Below, piece after piece: positions 25,336-34,249 of a DNA stretch of 53,420 bases. The position numbers and the translations under genes are program-made. A model generated the notes under the pieces. That model worked only from the letters and a program-made list of their open reading frames with translations, searched no databases and was not told the origin of the DNA. Each line of letters opens with the position of its first letter. Positions within the stretch are counted from its first letter, which is position 1. The DNA is from PALSA-660 sp036508875 (lineage in GTDB: Bacteria > Actinomycetota > Coriobacteriia > Anaerosomatales > PALSA-660), in the NCBI GenBank assembly GCA_036508875.1, contig DATCGP010000003.1:1-53420 (forward strand). The letters are read 5' to 3'.

Positions 25336-27413
25336 TTCGCCTGGCCCTGCAGGCGCGAGAAGTCGGCCACTCCGCCGAACAGCGCGGTGAAGCGGTTGAG
25401 GAGCGCGAGACGCATCGACCGGAGCCCCGTGTCCGCATCCATGATCAGAACGTCCGTGAAGAAGGCATCGATCGGCGTCCGCAGACCTGCGAGCAGGGCG
25501 AGCGCGCCTTCGTAGTCCGCCTTCGCCACCGCTTCCGCGATCCGACCCTCGGCGGCTTCTATCGCGTCGGCCAGCGCCGTTTCGGACACACCCATGAGCG
25601 AGCGGTCAGGCGCCAGGCCGGCGGAGGGATCCGACAGGTTCTTCGCACGCGCGAAGGCGACCGCCACGTCCGCCATCGCGTCGGTGGCACGCGCCGCGTC
25701 CAGCGCACGCGCTCGGGCGAGCGCGTCGGCGGGATCGTCGCCTGCGGACGCGAGTACGGCGTCGACGGTGTCGTAGGTGACGCCCCGGTCGCGCAGCATC
25801 GTCTCCAGACGGCCTGTCAGAAACGCCTTGACCGACGCGCCAGTGACCTCTCGGTCGAACGGCACCACACCCCGGTACCCGTCGAGCGCGGCGCCGATCG
25901 CCTCGTCGAGCCGGATCCGCAGGCCGCCGTCCAGCACCATCGCCAGCACGCCGATCGTCGCGCGCCTGAGCGCGTAGGGATCGGCCGAACCGGTCGGCGC
26001 CTGGCCCAGCGCGAAGATGCCGCAGATGGTGTCCAGCTTGTCGGCGGCGGAGACCAGCAGGCCTGGAACGCTTGCGGGCAGGTCGTCTCCCGCGAACCGC
26101 GGGCGGTAGTGTTCGAGGATCGCGTCGGCCACGGGAGCGGCCTCACCGGATGCGAGTGCGTAGTAGCGGCCCATCACCCCCTGCAGCGACGGGAACTCCA
26201 CCACCGCGTGGCTGACGAGGTCCGCCTTGCACAGGTGGGCAGCCCGCACGGCCTCGGCGGCCTCGGACGGCCCGGCTGCGTGCAGGTCCGCGAGCACCGC
26301 CGTGAGCGCCTCGACACGCGCGACCTTGGCAGCGACCGTTCCCAGCTTCTCCTGGAACACGGCGGTCGAGAGCCTCTCAACCCAGGACTCCATGCCGCTC
26401 GCCAGGTCCTCGTCGTAGAAGAACGCCGCGTCGGCCAGCCGGGCGCGGATGACCCGCTCGTGACCGTGGAGGATCGTCTCCGTGCGGTCGGGATCGCCGT
26501 TGTGCACGACGATGAAGGCGTTCGTCAGCTCGCCGGACGCGTTCTCCAGCGGGAAGTAGCGCTGGTGCGACTCCATCGCGGTCTCGAGGACCTCACGCGG
26601 CACCCTGAGGAACGCTTCGTCGAACCGGGCGACCGCCACGGTCGGGTATTCCACGAGGTTCACGACCTCGGCGAACACCTTCTCGGGGACCACGGCCGCA
26701 AGGCCCTCCTGCGCGGCGGCGCCCTCGATCCCCTCCCTGATCAGCTGCGCGCGCGTCTCGCCGTCTGCGACGACCTTCCCGCGCTCGTGCGCGAGCAGGA
26801 AGTCGGCGGCCGAGGGCACCTCGATGGCGCCTTCGGAGAGGAACCGGTGGCCGTACGTCATGCGCCCGGCGGTCAGCCCCGCGAACGTCGCGGGCACGAC
26901 ATCAGGACCCAGCAGCGCGAGCAGCCAACGCACCGGGCGGATGAACCGCGCGGAACCGCTGCCCCACCGCTGTGTCTTCGGCCAGTCGAGCGCTGTGACG
27001 AGGCGCGAGAGCACGTCCGGAAGCACTTCGGCGGCCGGCAACCCGGCGCTGCGCAGGTGCGCGTAGACGTACTCTCCGCCGCCTTCCTCCCCCCGCTCGA
27101 GCTCGGCGACATCGACACCCTTGCCACGCGCGAACCCGATCACGGCAGGGGTCGCGTTGCCGTCGGCGTCGAACGCCGTTCGGACCGCCGGGCCCTTCAC
27201 GCGCATGTCGAGATCGTCCTGGCGCTCCGCCAGCCCGTCGACCATGAGCACGAGCCTGCGCGGTGCGCCCATCACGCGGATCTGCGCGTAGCCGAGACGA
27301 GCGTCCTTGAGCGCGGTCTCGGCCAGAGATGCAAGCTGCGAGGTAGCCGCGTACAGCGCGGCCGAGGGGATCTCCTCGACGCCGATCTCGAAGACCAGGT
27401 CGCGGGCGCTCAT
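25332..27413 (-). CDS. glyS: Glycyl-tRNA synthetase beta subunit
   Basis: 693 residues, starting MSARDLVFEIGVEEIPSAAL, the conserved beta-subunit N-terminus. The middle holds an HD-like region (VAADKLDTICGIFALGQAPTG) and the C-terminus a DALR-type anticodon-binding segment. With GlyQ it forms the alpha2beta2 enzyme charging tRNA-Gly. ATG at 27413 overlaps the glyQ stop (ATGA), and its stop overlaps the PPDK regulator start. Confidence 0.96.
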   Translation of the reverse strand: MSARDLVFEIGVEEIPSAALYAATSQLASLAETALKDARLGYAQIRVMGAPRRLVLMVDGLAERQDDLDMRVKGPAVRTAFDADGNATPAVIGFARGKGVDVAELERGEEGGGEYVYAHLRSAGLPAAEVLPDVLSRLVTALDWPKTQRWGSGSARFIRPVRWLLALLGPDVVPATFAGLTAGRMTYGHRFLSEGAIEVPSAADFLLAHERGKVVADGETRAQLIREGIEGAAAQEGLAAVVPEKVFAEVVNLVEYPTVAVARFDEAFLRVPREVLETAMESHQRYFPLENASGELTNAFIVVHNGDPDRTETILHGHERVIRARLADAAFFYDEDLASGMESWVERLSTAVFQEKLGTVAAKVARVEALTAVLADLHAAGPSEAAEAVRAAHLCKADLVSHAVVEFPSLQGVMGRYYALASGEAAPVADAILEHYRPRFAGDDLPASVPGLLVSAADKLDTICGIFALGQAPTGSADPYALRRATIGVLAMVLDGGLRIRLDEAIGAALDGYRGVVPFDREVTGASVKAFLTGRLETMLRDRGVTYDTVDAVLASAGDDPADALARARALDAARATDAMADVAVAFARAKNLSDPSAGLAPDRSLMGVSETALADAIEAAEGRIAEAVAKADYEGALALLAGLRTPIDAFFTDVLIMDADTGLRSMRLALLNRFTALFGGVADFSRLQGQAK

Positions 27414-28333
27414 TCGGCCACGCTCCTTGCGGCCGACGAGGCGGGCACGTGGACCGCTCCACCCTTCGCGCCACCACTTGCGACCCACGCCTCGGCAGCG
27501 CTCTTCGCCAGCGTCCTGATCCGCATGATGAAAGTCATCCGGTCGGTGACCGCGATGGCGCCACGGGCGTCCAGCAGGTTGAAGATGTGGCTGCACTTGA
27601 GCGCCTGCTCGTAGGCGGGCAGGACGGCGCCGGCCTCGAGAGTACGGCGGGACTCCGCCTCGTGCTCGTCGAAGAGCCGCCGCAGGCGGTCGGTGTCCGC
27701 GATCTCGAAGTTGTAGGCCGACTGCTCGCGCTCGTTGCGCAGGTACACGTCGCCGTAGGTCTGGCGGGTCCCGTCGGGCGCCTCGACCCACGTGATGTCG
27801 TAGACGGAGTCCACACCCTGGATGTACATGGCGAGCCGCTCGAGCCCGTAGGTGATCTCCGCGGGTATCGGATCGCACTCGATGCCGCCCACCTGCTGGA
27901 AGTAGGTGAACTGCGTGCATTCCATCCCGTTGAGCCAGATCTCCCAGCCCAGTCCCCAGGCGCCGACGGTCGGGTTCTCCCAGTCGTCCTCGACCAGCCG
28001 CACGTCGTGCTCAGCGGGGTCGATCCCGATCGCGCGCAGCGAGCCGAAGTACAGATCCAGCACGTCGTCAGGGCTCGGCTTGAGCAGCACCTGGAACTGG
28101 TAGTAGTGCTGCAGCCGATTCGGGTTCTCCCCGTACCTGCCGTCCGCGGGGCGGCGTGAGGGCTGCACGTAGGCGCACCGCCACGCATCGGGGCCGAGGG
28201 CGCGCAGGAGTGTGGCCGGATGAGACGTCCCGGCTCCGACCTCGTTGTCGAGCGGCTGCAGCACGACGCAGCCCTGCTCGGCCCAATAGCGTGAGAGAGC
28301 CAAGATGATGTCCTGGAACGACAGCGGCTTCAT
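27410..28333 (-). CDS. glyQ: Glycyl-tRNA synthetase alpha subunit
   Basis: 307 residues, starting MKPLSFQDIILALSRYWAEQ and continuing with the catalytic class II core (NEVGAGTSHPATLLRALGP; PSRRPADGRYGENPNR; GWEIWLNGMECTQFTYFQQ), all typical of the alpha subunit. It forms glycyl-adenylate and partners GlyS. The 141 bp upstream (28334-28474) show no convincing T-box leader. Confidence 0.97.
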   Translation of the reverse strand: MKPLSFQDIILALSRYWAEQGCVVLQPLDNEVGAGTSHPATLLRALGPDAWRCAYVQPSRRPADGRYGENPNRLQHYYQFQVLLKPSPDDVLDLYFGSLRAIGIDPAEHDVRLVEDDWENPTVGAWGLGWEIWLNGMECTQFTYFQQVGGIECDPIPAEITYGLERLAMYIQGVDSVYDITWVEAPDGTRQTYGDVYLRNEREQSAYNFEIADTDRLRRLFDEHEAESRRTLEAGAVLPAYEQALKCSHIFNLLDARGAIAVTDRMTFIMRIRTLAKSAAEAWVASGGAKGGAVHVPASSAARSVAE

Positions 28334-28474
28334 CGGTTGCTTCGCACCTCGCGTCCGGGGGCTGACATGAGCGTTCGCGCACGTCTCCCTCCCGGCTCCG
28401 GTAAGTCGGAGTACCCCGGAGGGTCCGCGCGTCAGCGGCATTCTACCAGCAGCGGAGCTCGCCGCCGCGTCGTC

Positions 28475-28963
28475 TCAGCGCTTGCGACGCCCGATGTGTT
28501 CCTCCAACAGGACCTCCAGCGGCTCACAGTCCGCATCGGCGACGTCGCGCCATGGGATGACGATGTAGTGCATGCGCGTCGTATGGAGCAGGAGCGACCC
28601 TCCGGCGGTGCGCCACCGGACGAACTCGCCCCATTCGGCGCGGGCGAGCCGGCCCGGCTGCGCGATCAGGACACCGACATCTTCGAAGGTCCACTCCGTC
28701 GGCTCGTAGATCTCCCGCGATGCGGGGCGGTAGGCGTTGTACGTCCCCGCAAGCCACGCGAACGCCGGGATGAGCAGGACCAGCCACACGAGCGTGAGCC
28801 CGAACCGGGTGTATGGTCCCGAGCCGGTGCTGAGCCCGATGGCGAGGCACACCGGTCCCACCGACATCGCCGAGATGCTCAGGGGCTTGCGCAGCACGAG
28901 CGAGCGAGAGACGCGCGCGACGTCCTTCTGCGTCAGAGTGCTGGTGGAGCGGATGGCGCTCAC
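28475..28963 (-). CDS. YcxB-like membrane protein
   Basis: 162 residues. Two hydrophobic helices (about 38-75) are followed by a cytosolic YcxB-like domain (TEWTFEDVGVLIAQPGRLAR; W-EFVRWR; LLLHTTRMHYIVIPWRDV). The family is widespread but has no established function; the fold resembles PH-type domains. GTG at 28963 overlaps the recO stop (GTGA), marking it as part of the era-deoC-recO run. Confidence 0.8.
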   Translation of the reverse strand: MSAIRSTSTLTQKDVARVSRSLVLRKPLSISAMSVGPVCLAIGLSTGSGPYTRFGLTLVWLVLLIPAFAWLAGTYNAYRPASREIYEPTEWTFEDVGVLIAQPGRLARAEWGEFVRWRTAGGSLLLHTTRMHYIVIPWRDVADADCEPLEVLLEEHIGRRKR

Positions 28964-29697
28964 CGTGCGCTCACGTAGGAGTCGAGCGCCCGGAGGCGCG
29001 CGGGCACGTGGAAGCCGACGTAGGCGCGCACCACGCGCAGCGCCTCGATCCGGGCCGCAGGCGAGACCTCGACGCCCGGCACCTCGCTCATGCGCGCCCG
29101 CATCAGCGTGCGCATGAGGGCGCGCGCGTCCGGGTCGAGCGCGAGCCCGCCGCTCCCGCACGCGGCGCACAGCGCACCGCCCGCTTCCACCGAGAACGAC
29201 ATGCCGGCACCGAGCGCGCCGCCGCACGATGCGCACGCGTCGAGCGCCGGCCTGTATCCGTGCATCGCGAGCGCTTTGAGCAGGAACGCCGAAACGAGCA
29301 GGTCGAGAGAGCCGACGGGCGCGTCATCCATCACCTCGAGTGTGACGACCGCCATGTCGAAGAGTTGCGGCTCCGCCTGTCCCTCGACCGAGATCTTGTC
29401 GAGCACGTCGAGCACCACGGAACCCGCGACCGCACGGTCGTAGTCGGCGCGGATGGCGTCGTGGGAGGCGACCGTCTCGGCCTCCGCGAGGATCTCGAGC
29501 GAGCGTCCCGTGTGCAGCAGGACATCCAGCACGGTGAACGGCTCCACCCGAGCGCCGAGCTTGCCACGCGGCTTTCGCGCGCCCTTCGCGACGGCGCGGA
29601 CCTGCCGCCCGTCGGCCGCGAGCAGGTTCAGGATCAGGTCGGTCTCGCCCAGCTTGGTCTTGCGCAGCACGAGGACCCTGAGGGGGTACGCGGGCAC
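28960..29697 (-). CDS. recO: DNA repair protein RecO
   Basis: 245 residues. The N-terminal OB-fold (YPLRVLVLRKTKLGETDLIL; AKGARKPRGKLG) precedes a helical domain and a zinc-binding loop (CASCGGAL...CAACG). RecO helps load RecA at SSB-coated gaps with RecR. GTG at 29697 is the start, 10 nt after the deoC stop, with no strong ribosome binding site, which fits translational coupling. Confidence 0.95.
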   Translation of the reverse strand: MPAYPLRVLVLRKTKLGETDLILNLLAADGRQVRAVAKGARKPRGKLGARVEPFTVLDVLLHTGRSLEILAEAETVASHDAIRADYDRAVAGSVVLDVLDKISVEGQAEPQLFDMAVVTLEVMDDAPVGSLDLLVSAFLLKALAMHGYRPALDACASCGGALGAGMSFSVEAGGALCAACGSGGLALDPDARALMRTLMRARMSEVPGVEVSPAARIEALRVVRAYVGFHVPARLRALDSYVSAR

Positions 29698-29706
29698 CCG
29701 GCCGCC

Positions 29707-30402
29707 TTACGACCCGGACCCGGCGGACCGGAGGGCCGAGACGATCTCAAGGCCGGCGGACGTGCCGATCCGCGACGCGCCGGCCTCGATCATCGACAGC
29801 GCGCTCGCGAGGTCGCGTATGCCGCCCGCGGCCTTCACGCCCGTCTGCGGTCCCACGGCGGCACGCATGAGGCGCACGTCCTCCACGCTCGCGCCCCTGG
29901 GACCGAAGCCGGTCGAGGTCTTCACGAAGTGGGCGCCGCCGCGTACGGCGGCGAGACACGCGGCGTGCATCTGTTCCGGCGTGAGGTAGCCGGTCTCGAG
30001 GATCACCTTGAGCAGGGCGTCGCCCGCGCTCTCGTCGGCCACCGCCTCCGCGACCGCCGCGACATCCGCCTCCGCACCCGCGAGGTCGCCCTCGAGGACC
30101 GCGCCGATGCGGATCACCATGTCGACCTCCTGCGCGCCGGCTGCGATCACGCGTCGCGCCTCGTCCGCCTTCGAGGCGGACAGGGCGTACCCGAGCGGGA
30201 ACGCCACCACCGTGCAGACGGCTGTGCTGGTGCCGGCCAGCATCGCCGCAGCGGCCGGGACCAGCGCCGGCATGACACATAGCGAGGCGAACCCCGCATC
30301 CCGCTGCGCTGCGATCCATTCCCGCCCGGCGGCGTCACCGGCCGTGGGTTTGAGCAGTGTCTGATCGATCATCGCCGCGAGTGTCCCGGCGTCCATGGCC
30401 AT
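29707..30402 (-). CDS. deoC: Deoxyribose-phosphate aldolase
   Basis: 231 residues, a TIM barrel. Start region IDQTLLKPTA, Schiff-base Lys in HFVKTSTGFGPRGAS, second active-site Lys in VKAAGGIRD. It splits 2-deoxyribose-5-phosphate into acetaldehyde and glyceraldehyde-3-phosphate. ATG at 30402 shares a base with the era stop (TGATG) and has AAGGA 5 nt upstream; GTG 30405 and ATG 30396 are alternatives. With cdd two genes upstream it fits nucleoside salvage. Confidence 0.95.
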   Translation of the reverse strand: MAMDAGTLAAMIDQTLLKPTAGDAAGREWIAAQRDAGFASLCVMPALVPAAAAMLAGTSTAVCTVVAFPLGYALSASKADEARRVIAAGAQEVDMVIRIGAVLEGDLAGAEADVAAVAEAVADESAGDALLKVILETGYLTPEQMHAACLAAVRGGAHFVKTSTGFGPRGASVEDVRLMRAAVGPQTGVKAAGGIRDLASALSMIEAGASRIGTSAGLEIVSALRSAGSGS

Positions 30403-31319
30403 CACAGTCCTTCACCGTATCCGAAGCGCTCGATCTGAGCGCCATCACTGCGCCAGTCTTTGCGAACCCTCACCGCAAGGTCGAGGTAGACCTTCGTGCC
30501 GAACAACGTCTCGAGGTCCTTGCGGGCCTCGGTCCCGATCCGTTTCACCATGGCGCCACCGGACCCCACGACGATCCCCTGCTGGCTCTCGCGCTCCACG
30601 TAGATCGTCGCGTGCACAATCGTCGTGCCCCGCTCCTCGTCGTACCGCAGCTCGTCGATCGCGGCTCCCACGGAGTGAGGGACCTCGTCGCGGGTATGCC
30701 ACAGCACCTTCTCTCGGATGAGCTCGGCGACGACGACCTCTTCAGGCTGGTCCGAGGTCATCTCCCGGGGGAAGAACCGCGGACCGATCGGCAGCATCGC
30801 GGACACGACCGCCACGAACCCTTCCAAGTTGAACCGCTCCTTGGCGGAGAGGACGATCACGTCGTCGAACGCGAGGAGCGCGCTGGCGTCCGCCACGCGC
30901 TTCTCTATCGGCACGGTGGACGGCAGGTCGGCCTTGGTCAGCACGAGCACGCGCTTGGCGGACGTGGCGGCCACGTGCGCGGCCACCCACCGGTCTCCCC
31001 CGCCGACCGGCTGCGAGAGGTCGACGACCATGCACGCGACGTCCACGTCCCGAAGCGCCATCAGCGCGCTCTTGTTGAGCTCCTCGCCCAGGGCGTCGTG
31101 GGGCTTGTGCAGTCCGGGCGTGTCGACCAGAACGATCTGCGAGTCCTCGGAGTCGAGGATGGCGCGAAGCCGGTGCCGCGTCGTCTGGGGCTTGTCCGAG
31201 ACGATCGCGACCTTCTGGCCGACCAGCGCGTTCACGAGCGTCGACTTGCCGGCGTTCGGCCTTCCCACCAGCGCGACGAACCCGCTGTGGACCCCCTCGT
31301 ATGCGGGCGCGTCGCTCAC
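30402..31319 (-). CDS. era: GTPase Era
   Basis: 305 residues. G1 GRPNAGKST, G2 KPQTTRHR, G3 DTPGLHKP, G4 TKAD and G5 SAK are all present, followed by the C-terminal KH RNA-binding domain (VGSGGAMVKRIGTEARKDLE). It acts in 30S subunit assembly by binding the 16S 3' end. GTG at 31319 overlaps the cdd stop (GTGA). Confidence 0.97.
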   Translation of the reverse strand: MSDAPAYEGVHSGFVALVGRPNAGKSTLVNALVGQKVAIVSDKPQTTRHRLRAILDSEDSQIVLVDTPGLHKPHDALGEELNKSALMALRDVDVACMVVDLSQPVGGGDRWVAAHVAATSAKRVLVLTKADLPSTVPIEKRVADASALLAFDDVIVLSAKERFNLEGFVAVVSAMLPIGPRFFPREMTSDQPEEVVVAELIREKVLWHTRDEVPHSVGAAIDELRYDEERGTTIVHATIYVERESQQGIVVGSGGAMVKRIGTEARKDLETLFGTKVYLDLAVRVRKDWRSDGAQIERFGYGEGL

Positions 31320-31738
31320 GGGCGGGACGCGTCTTGGTCGAGGTAACCGCGCACGAACGCATCAGGGAACAGGTCGTCGAGGCTCGAGACCCGCACGTGC
31401 TCGCTCCGCGCGCCCATCACGACGCGCATCTCCGGATTGAACTCCGCCAGGAACTGCCGGCACGCACCGCACGGGACGGTCGGGTCCTCGGAGTCCCCCA
31501 CGACCGCGATCGCGTCGAAGAACGTGTTGCCGGCGAGCACCGCGGCCATCGCGGCCCCCCGCTCCGCGCACACCGTGGATCCGTACGCCGCGTTCTCGAC
31601 GTTGCATCCCTGGTAGATCTCGCCGCCGGCGTAGATCGCCGCTCCCACGCGGAAGTTCGAGTACGGCGCGTACGCCTTCTCCTGCGCCTCGCGGGCGAAG
31701 GCGAGCAACGCCAGGTCGGCCTTCGTGGTCTCGGTCAT
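31316..31738 (-). CDS. cdd: Cytidine deaminase
   Basis: 140 residues, tetrameric short type. Zinc and catalytic residues: NVENAAYGSTVCAERGA (Cys and Glu) and PCGACRQFL (two Cys). It converts cytidine and deoxycytidine to uridine forms. ATG at 31738 overlaps the stop of the CNNM gene (ATGA). The cdd-era pairing is conserved in Firmicutes. Confidence 0.96.
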   Translation of the reverse strand: MTETTKADLALLAFAREAQEKAYAPYSNFRVGAAIYAGGEIYQGCNVENAAYGSTVCAERGAAMAAVLAGNTFFDAIAVVGDSEDPTVPCGACRQFLAEFNPEMRVVMGARSEHVRVSSLDDLFPDAFVRGYLDQDASRP

Positions 31739-33015
31739 TCGCGTGCCTCCTCGTCCTCATGGGGCGGGACCAGTTCGACGACGAGCTGCCGGACCCGGTT
31801 GCCCTCCATCTTCTCGACAGTGAAGCGCAGACCCTGCACCTCGACCGACTCCCCCGCTTGCGGGATGTGGCCTGCCAGCTCGGTGAACAGCCCGCCGGCG
31901 GTGTCTCCCTCGACCTCCAGCACGGTGCCGAACAGCTCGTCGAGGTCATCGATGCTCATGCGGGCGTCCATACGCACGCGTCCGTCCGGGAGCGTCGTGA
32001 CCATCGCGACCTGCGGGTCGTACTCGTCGTAGATCTCGCCAACGATCTCCTCGAGCAGGTCCTCGATCGTCACAAGCCCCGCGGTGCCGCCGTACTCGTC
32101 CGCCACGATCGCGATGTGCGTGCGGCGGCGCATCTCGCGCAACAGCTCGTCCACCGGCTTCGTCTCGGGAACGAACAGCGCCGGGCGCACCAGGTCCGCG
32201 GGCCGCACGCCCTCCTCCGGTCCGGCCAGGGCCGGCAGCAGGTCCTTCGCGTAGAGGATGCCGCGGATGTCGTCGAGCGTGTCGTGATAGACCGGCATCC
32301 GCGACACACCCGCGGCGGTTATCGCGGCGAGCGCCTCGGTCAGCGTCGCGGTGTCCTCGATCGCGATCATGTCAGTTCGGGGCACCATGACTTCGCGAGC
32401 CACCTTGTCCTCCAGGCCCGCGACCGCATCGAGGATCGCCTCGGCCTCGTCGCTCGTTTGGGACTCCTCGTCACCCGCGCGGTAGCCATCGCCCAGCTCC
32501 GCCCACGGCACGTCCGGGCCACGTTCGCCCGTGACAAGGCGGGTCGCGGCGGTCCACGGCGCGGACAGCGCTCGCGCCAGCGGGTAGAAGATCGCCGTGA
32601 CCAACCGCGCCGCCGGTGCGACCGCGAGCCCGACGTCCTCCGGGTTGGCGGTCACCATCGCCCGCGGCAGCGCCTCGCCGAGCATGAAGACCACCGCGGC
32701 GCCGACCACGACGCTCAGTGCCGCGTCCGCCCACGCCGGAACGCCGAGCCAAACCGTCTCCAGCGTCCACGCAGACGCGGAAGCGGCCGCGGCGAACGTG
32801 AGCCCGGCAACGAGCGCGTGTGCCGCGCCAAGGTGACTGGGACGCTCGGCCAGGACATCCAGCTGCACCGCGCCGCGCGCCGATGTCTCCCGCAACCGCC
32901 GGACCCGCTGGGGGGTCACAGCGCTCACGGCGAGCTCGGCCGCGCTGACGACGAAGCAGGAGGCGACGCCGAGTACGAGGACGGCGACGGCGATCAGTGT
33001 CGAGACGACGGCCAT
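31735..33015 (-). CDS. CNNM/CorC-type membrane protein (DUF21-CBS-CBS-CorC_HlyC)
   Basis: 426 residues. An N-terminal DUF21 membrane domain (about 1-150, several helices) is followed by two CBS domains (MVPRTDMIAIEDTATLTEA; LFVPETKPVDELLREMRRR; IVADEYGGTAGLVTIEDLLE) and a C-terminal CorC_HlyC domain. These proteins are linked to Mg2+/Co2+ efflux; older databases call them hemolysin-like. ATG at 33015 was chosen because GGAGG lies 5 nt upstream; GTG 33027 would contain that site. Confidence 0.92.
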   Translation of the reverse strand: MAVVSTLIAVAVLVLGVASCFVVSAAELAVSAVTPQRVRRLRETSARGAVQLDVLAERPSHLGAAHALVAGLTFAAAASASAWTLETVWLGVPAWADAALSVVVGAAVVFMLGEALPRAMVTANPEDVGLAVAPAARLVTAIFYPLARALSAPWTAATRLVTGERGPDVPWAELGDGYRAGDEESQTSDEAEAILDAVAGLEDKVAREVMVPRTDMIAIEDTATLTEALAAITAAGVSRMPVYHDTLDDIRGILYAKDLLPALAGPEEGVRPADLVRPALFVPETKPVDELLREMRRRTHIAIVADEYGGTAGLVTIEDLLEEIVGEIYDEYDPQVAMVTTLPDGRVRMDARMSIDDLDELFGTVLEVEGDTAGGLFTELAGHIPQAGESVEVQGLRFTVEKMEGNRVRQLVVELVPPHEDEEARE

Positions 33016-33085
33016 GTGCTCCTCCACGGACTGTCATGGCTGCCGCGGACCGGCCTGTGTGGCCGCGATGAGCGGCAGTTCCCGT

Positions 33086-33787
33086 TCAGAATATCTGAAA
33101 GACCGCCGTCGCGAGCAGCAAGCCGAGCAACGCGCCCAGAACGGTCTGCGGGATCGAGTGGGCTCCAGACTCCACGCGGCTCTGCGCGACGAGCACGGCG
33201 ATGAACAGCGCGAGCACCATCGCCTTCGCGGAGGAGGTCGCGTACCCGATGGCCGACGCTGCAGCGAAGGCGAGCGCGGTGTGGCCACTGGGCCAACCTC
33301 CATGAAGGAACGACGTGCCCTCCTCTTGTCTGACCGCCTTGACGATGAGCACGCCGATGCTGGTCAACGCGAGCGCCATCACTGTGATCGTCGCGTCCGC
33401 GGCATGGACGAACTGCAGGCCGACCTCGGCGACCGGGACGAGCCGGTCGACGAACACCACGTACCCGACCGCCAGCGCCGTCACGGCCGAGACGAGCACC
33501 GCGCCGGCGGCCACGTCCTTCGCTATCGCAGCCAGCGGGTCGTACCCCTCGGTGGTCAGATCGACCACGGCCTCGATCGCGGTGTTCAAGAGCTCGCTCA
33601 CGATGACGAACCCGACTGCGAGCAACAGGGCGACGAGCTCGAGGTTCTGCACCCCCAGCGCGAGCGCCAGCACGAACACGAGGACCGCCGCGCCCACGTG
33701 GATGCGCACGTTGCGCTGGGTGCGCAACCCGTGGACGATCCCGCGGATCGCATAATTGAAAGACCACAGGATGGAGCCGCTTCGCAC
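33086..33787 (-). CDS. DgkA-type lipid kinase fused to a PAP2 phosphatase domain
   Basis: 233 residues. Residues about 1-115 are a DgkA-like undecaprenol/diacylglycerol kinase (VSELLNTAIEAVVDL and AKDVAAGAVL are the active-site segments; three helices). The rest is a PAP2-type acid phosphatase (GGWPSGHTALAF; SRVESGAHS), though the first PAP2 motif is weak. The two activities are opposite on isoprenoid lipid carriers, so the fusion may tune the undecaprenyl phosphate pool; this is inference. GTG at 33787, no strong ribosome binding site, 12 nt after ybeY. Confidence 0.88.
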   Translation of the reverse strand: MRSGSILWSFNYAIRGIVHGLRTQRNVRIHVGAAVLVFVLALALGVQNLELVALLLAVGFVIVSELLNTAIEAVVDLTTEGYDPLAAIAKDVAAGAVLVSAVTALAVGYVVFVDRLVPVAEVGLQFVHAADATITVMALALTSIGVLIVKAVRQEEGTSFLHGGWPSGHTALAFAAASAIGYATSSAKAMVLALFIAVLVAQSRVESGAHSIPQTVLGALLGLLLATAVFQIF

Positions 33788-33799
33788 GGGGTCGCCGAC

Positions 33800-34249
33800 C
33801 TATCGCTCAGCGTTGGCCCACGCCGCGAGGACCGCTCGCTCGCGGGCCTGCATGACGGCGGCGTCCTCGTCGCTGTCATGGTCGTAGCCGAGAAGGTGGA
33901 GTACTCCGTGCACCAAGAGCAGATCGAGCTCGGACTCGACGGTCGTGCCAAGGTCGATGGCCTGAGACTGAGCGACCTCGGGCGCGATGACGACGTCACC
34001 GATGGCGATCGGCTCGTCCGAGTCCACCGGCTCTGGGTCGTCGCAGCCGAACGACAGCACGTCGGTCGGCCCCTCCACCCCGCGGTATGAGAGGTTGAGC
34101 TTCGCGATCTCATCGGGGTCCACGAGGGCCACCGACAGCTCGACCGCGTCCGGGGCGTCCTCCATCCGCAGGACGAAGACCGCCAGCGATTCGAAGGCGT
34201 CCAGGGCGAGCGGCTCGGCGTCCCGGTTAGAGCTGACTCTCACCAACAT
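33800..34249 (-). CDS. ybeY: Endoribonuclease YbeY
   Basis: 149 residues with the zinc motif HGVLHLLGYDH and the upstream GPTDVLSFG segment. It is a single-strand RNase for rRNA maturation and ribosome quality control. The start at 34249 lies within the end of the HD-domain gene (23-nt overlap). It sits after phoH and before dgkA, the usual order. Confidence 0.96.
   Translation of the reverse strand: MLVRVSSNRDAEPLALDAFESLAVFVLRMEDAPDAVELSVALVDPDEIAKLNLSYRGVEGPTDVLSFGCDDPEPVDSDEPIAIGDVVIAPEVAQSQAIDLGTTVESELDLLLVHGVLHLLGYDHDSDEDAAVMQARERAVLAAWANAER

Noticed and set aside
28334..28474. Possible T-box leader upstream of glyQ
   Set aside because: Only 141 bp, no T-box consensus or clear antiterminator/terminator pair; the same holds for the leuS upstream region.
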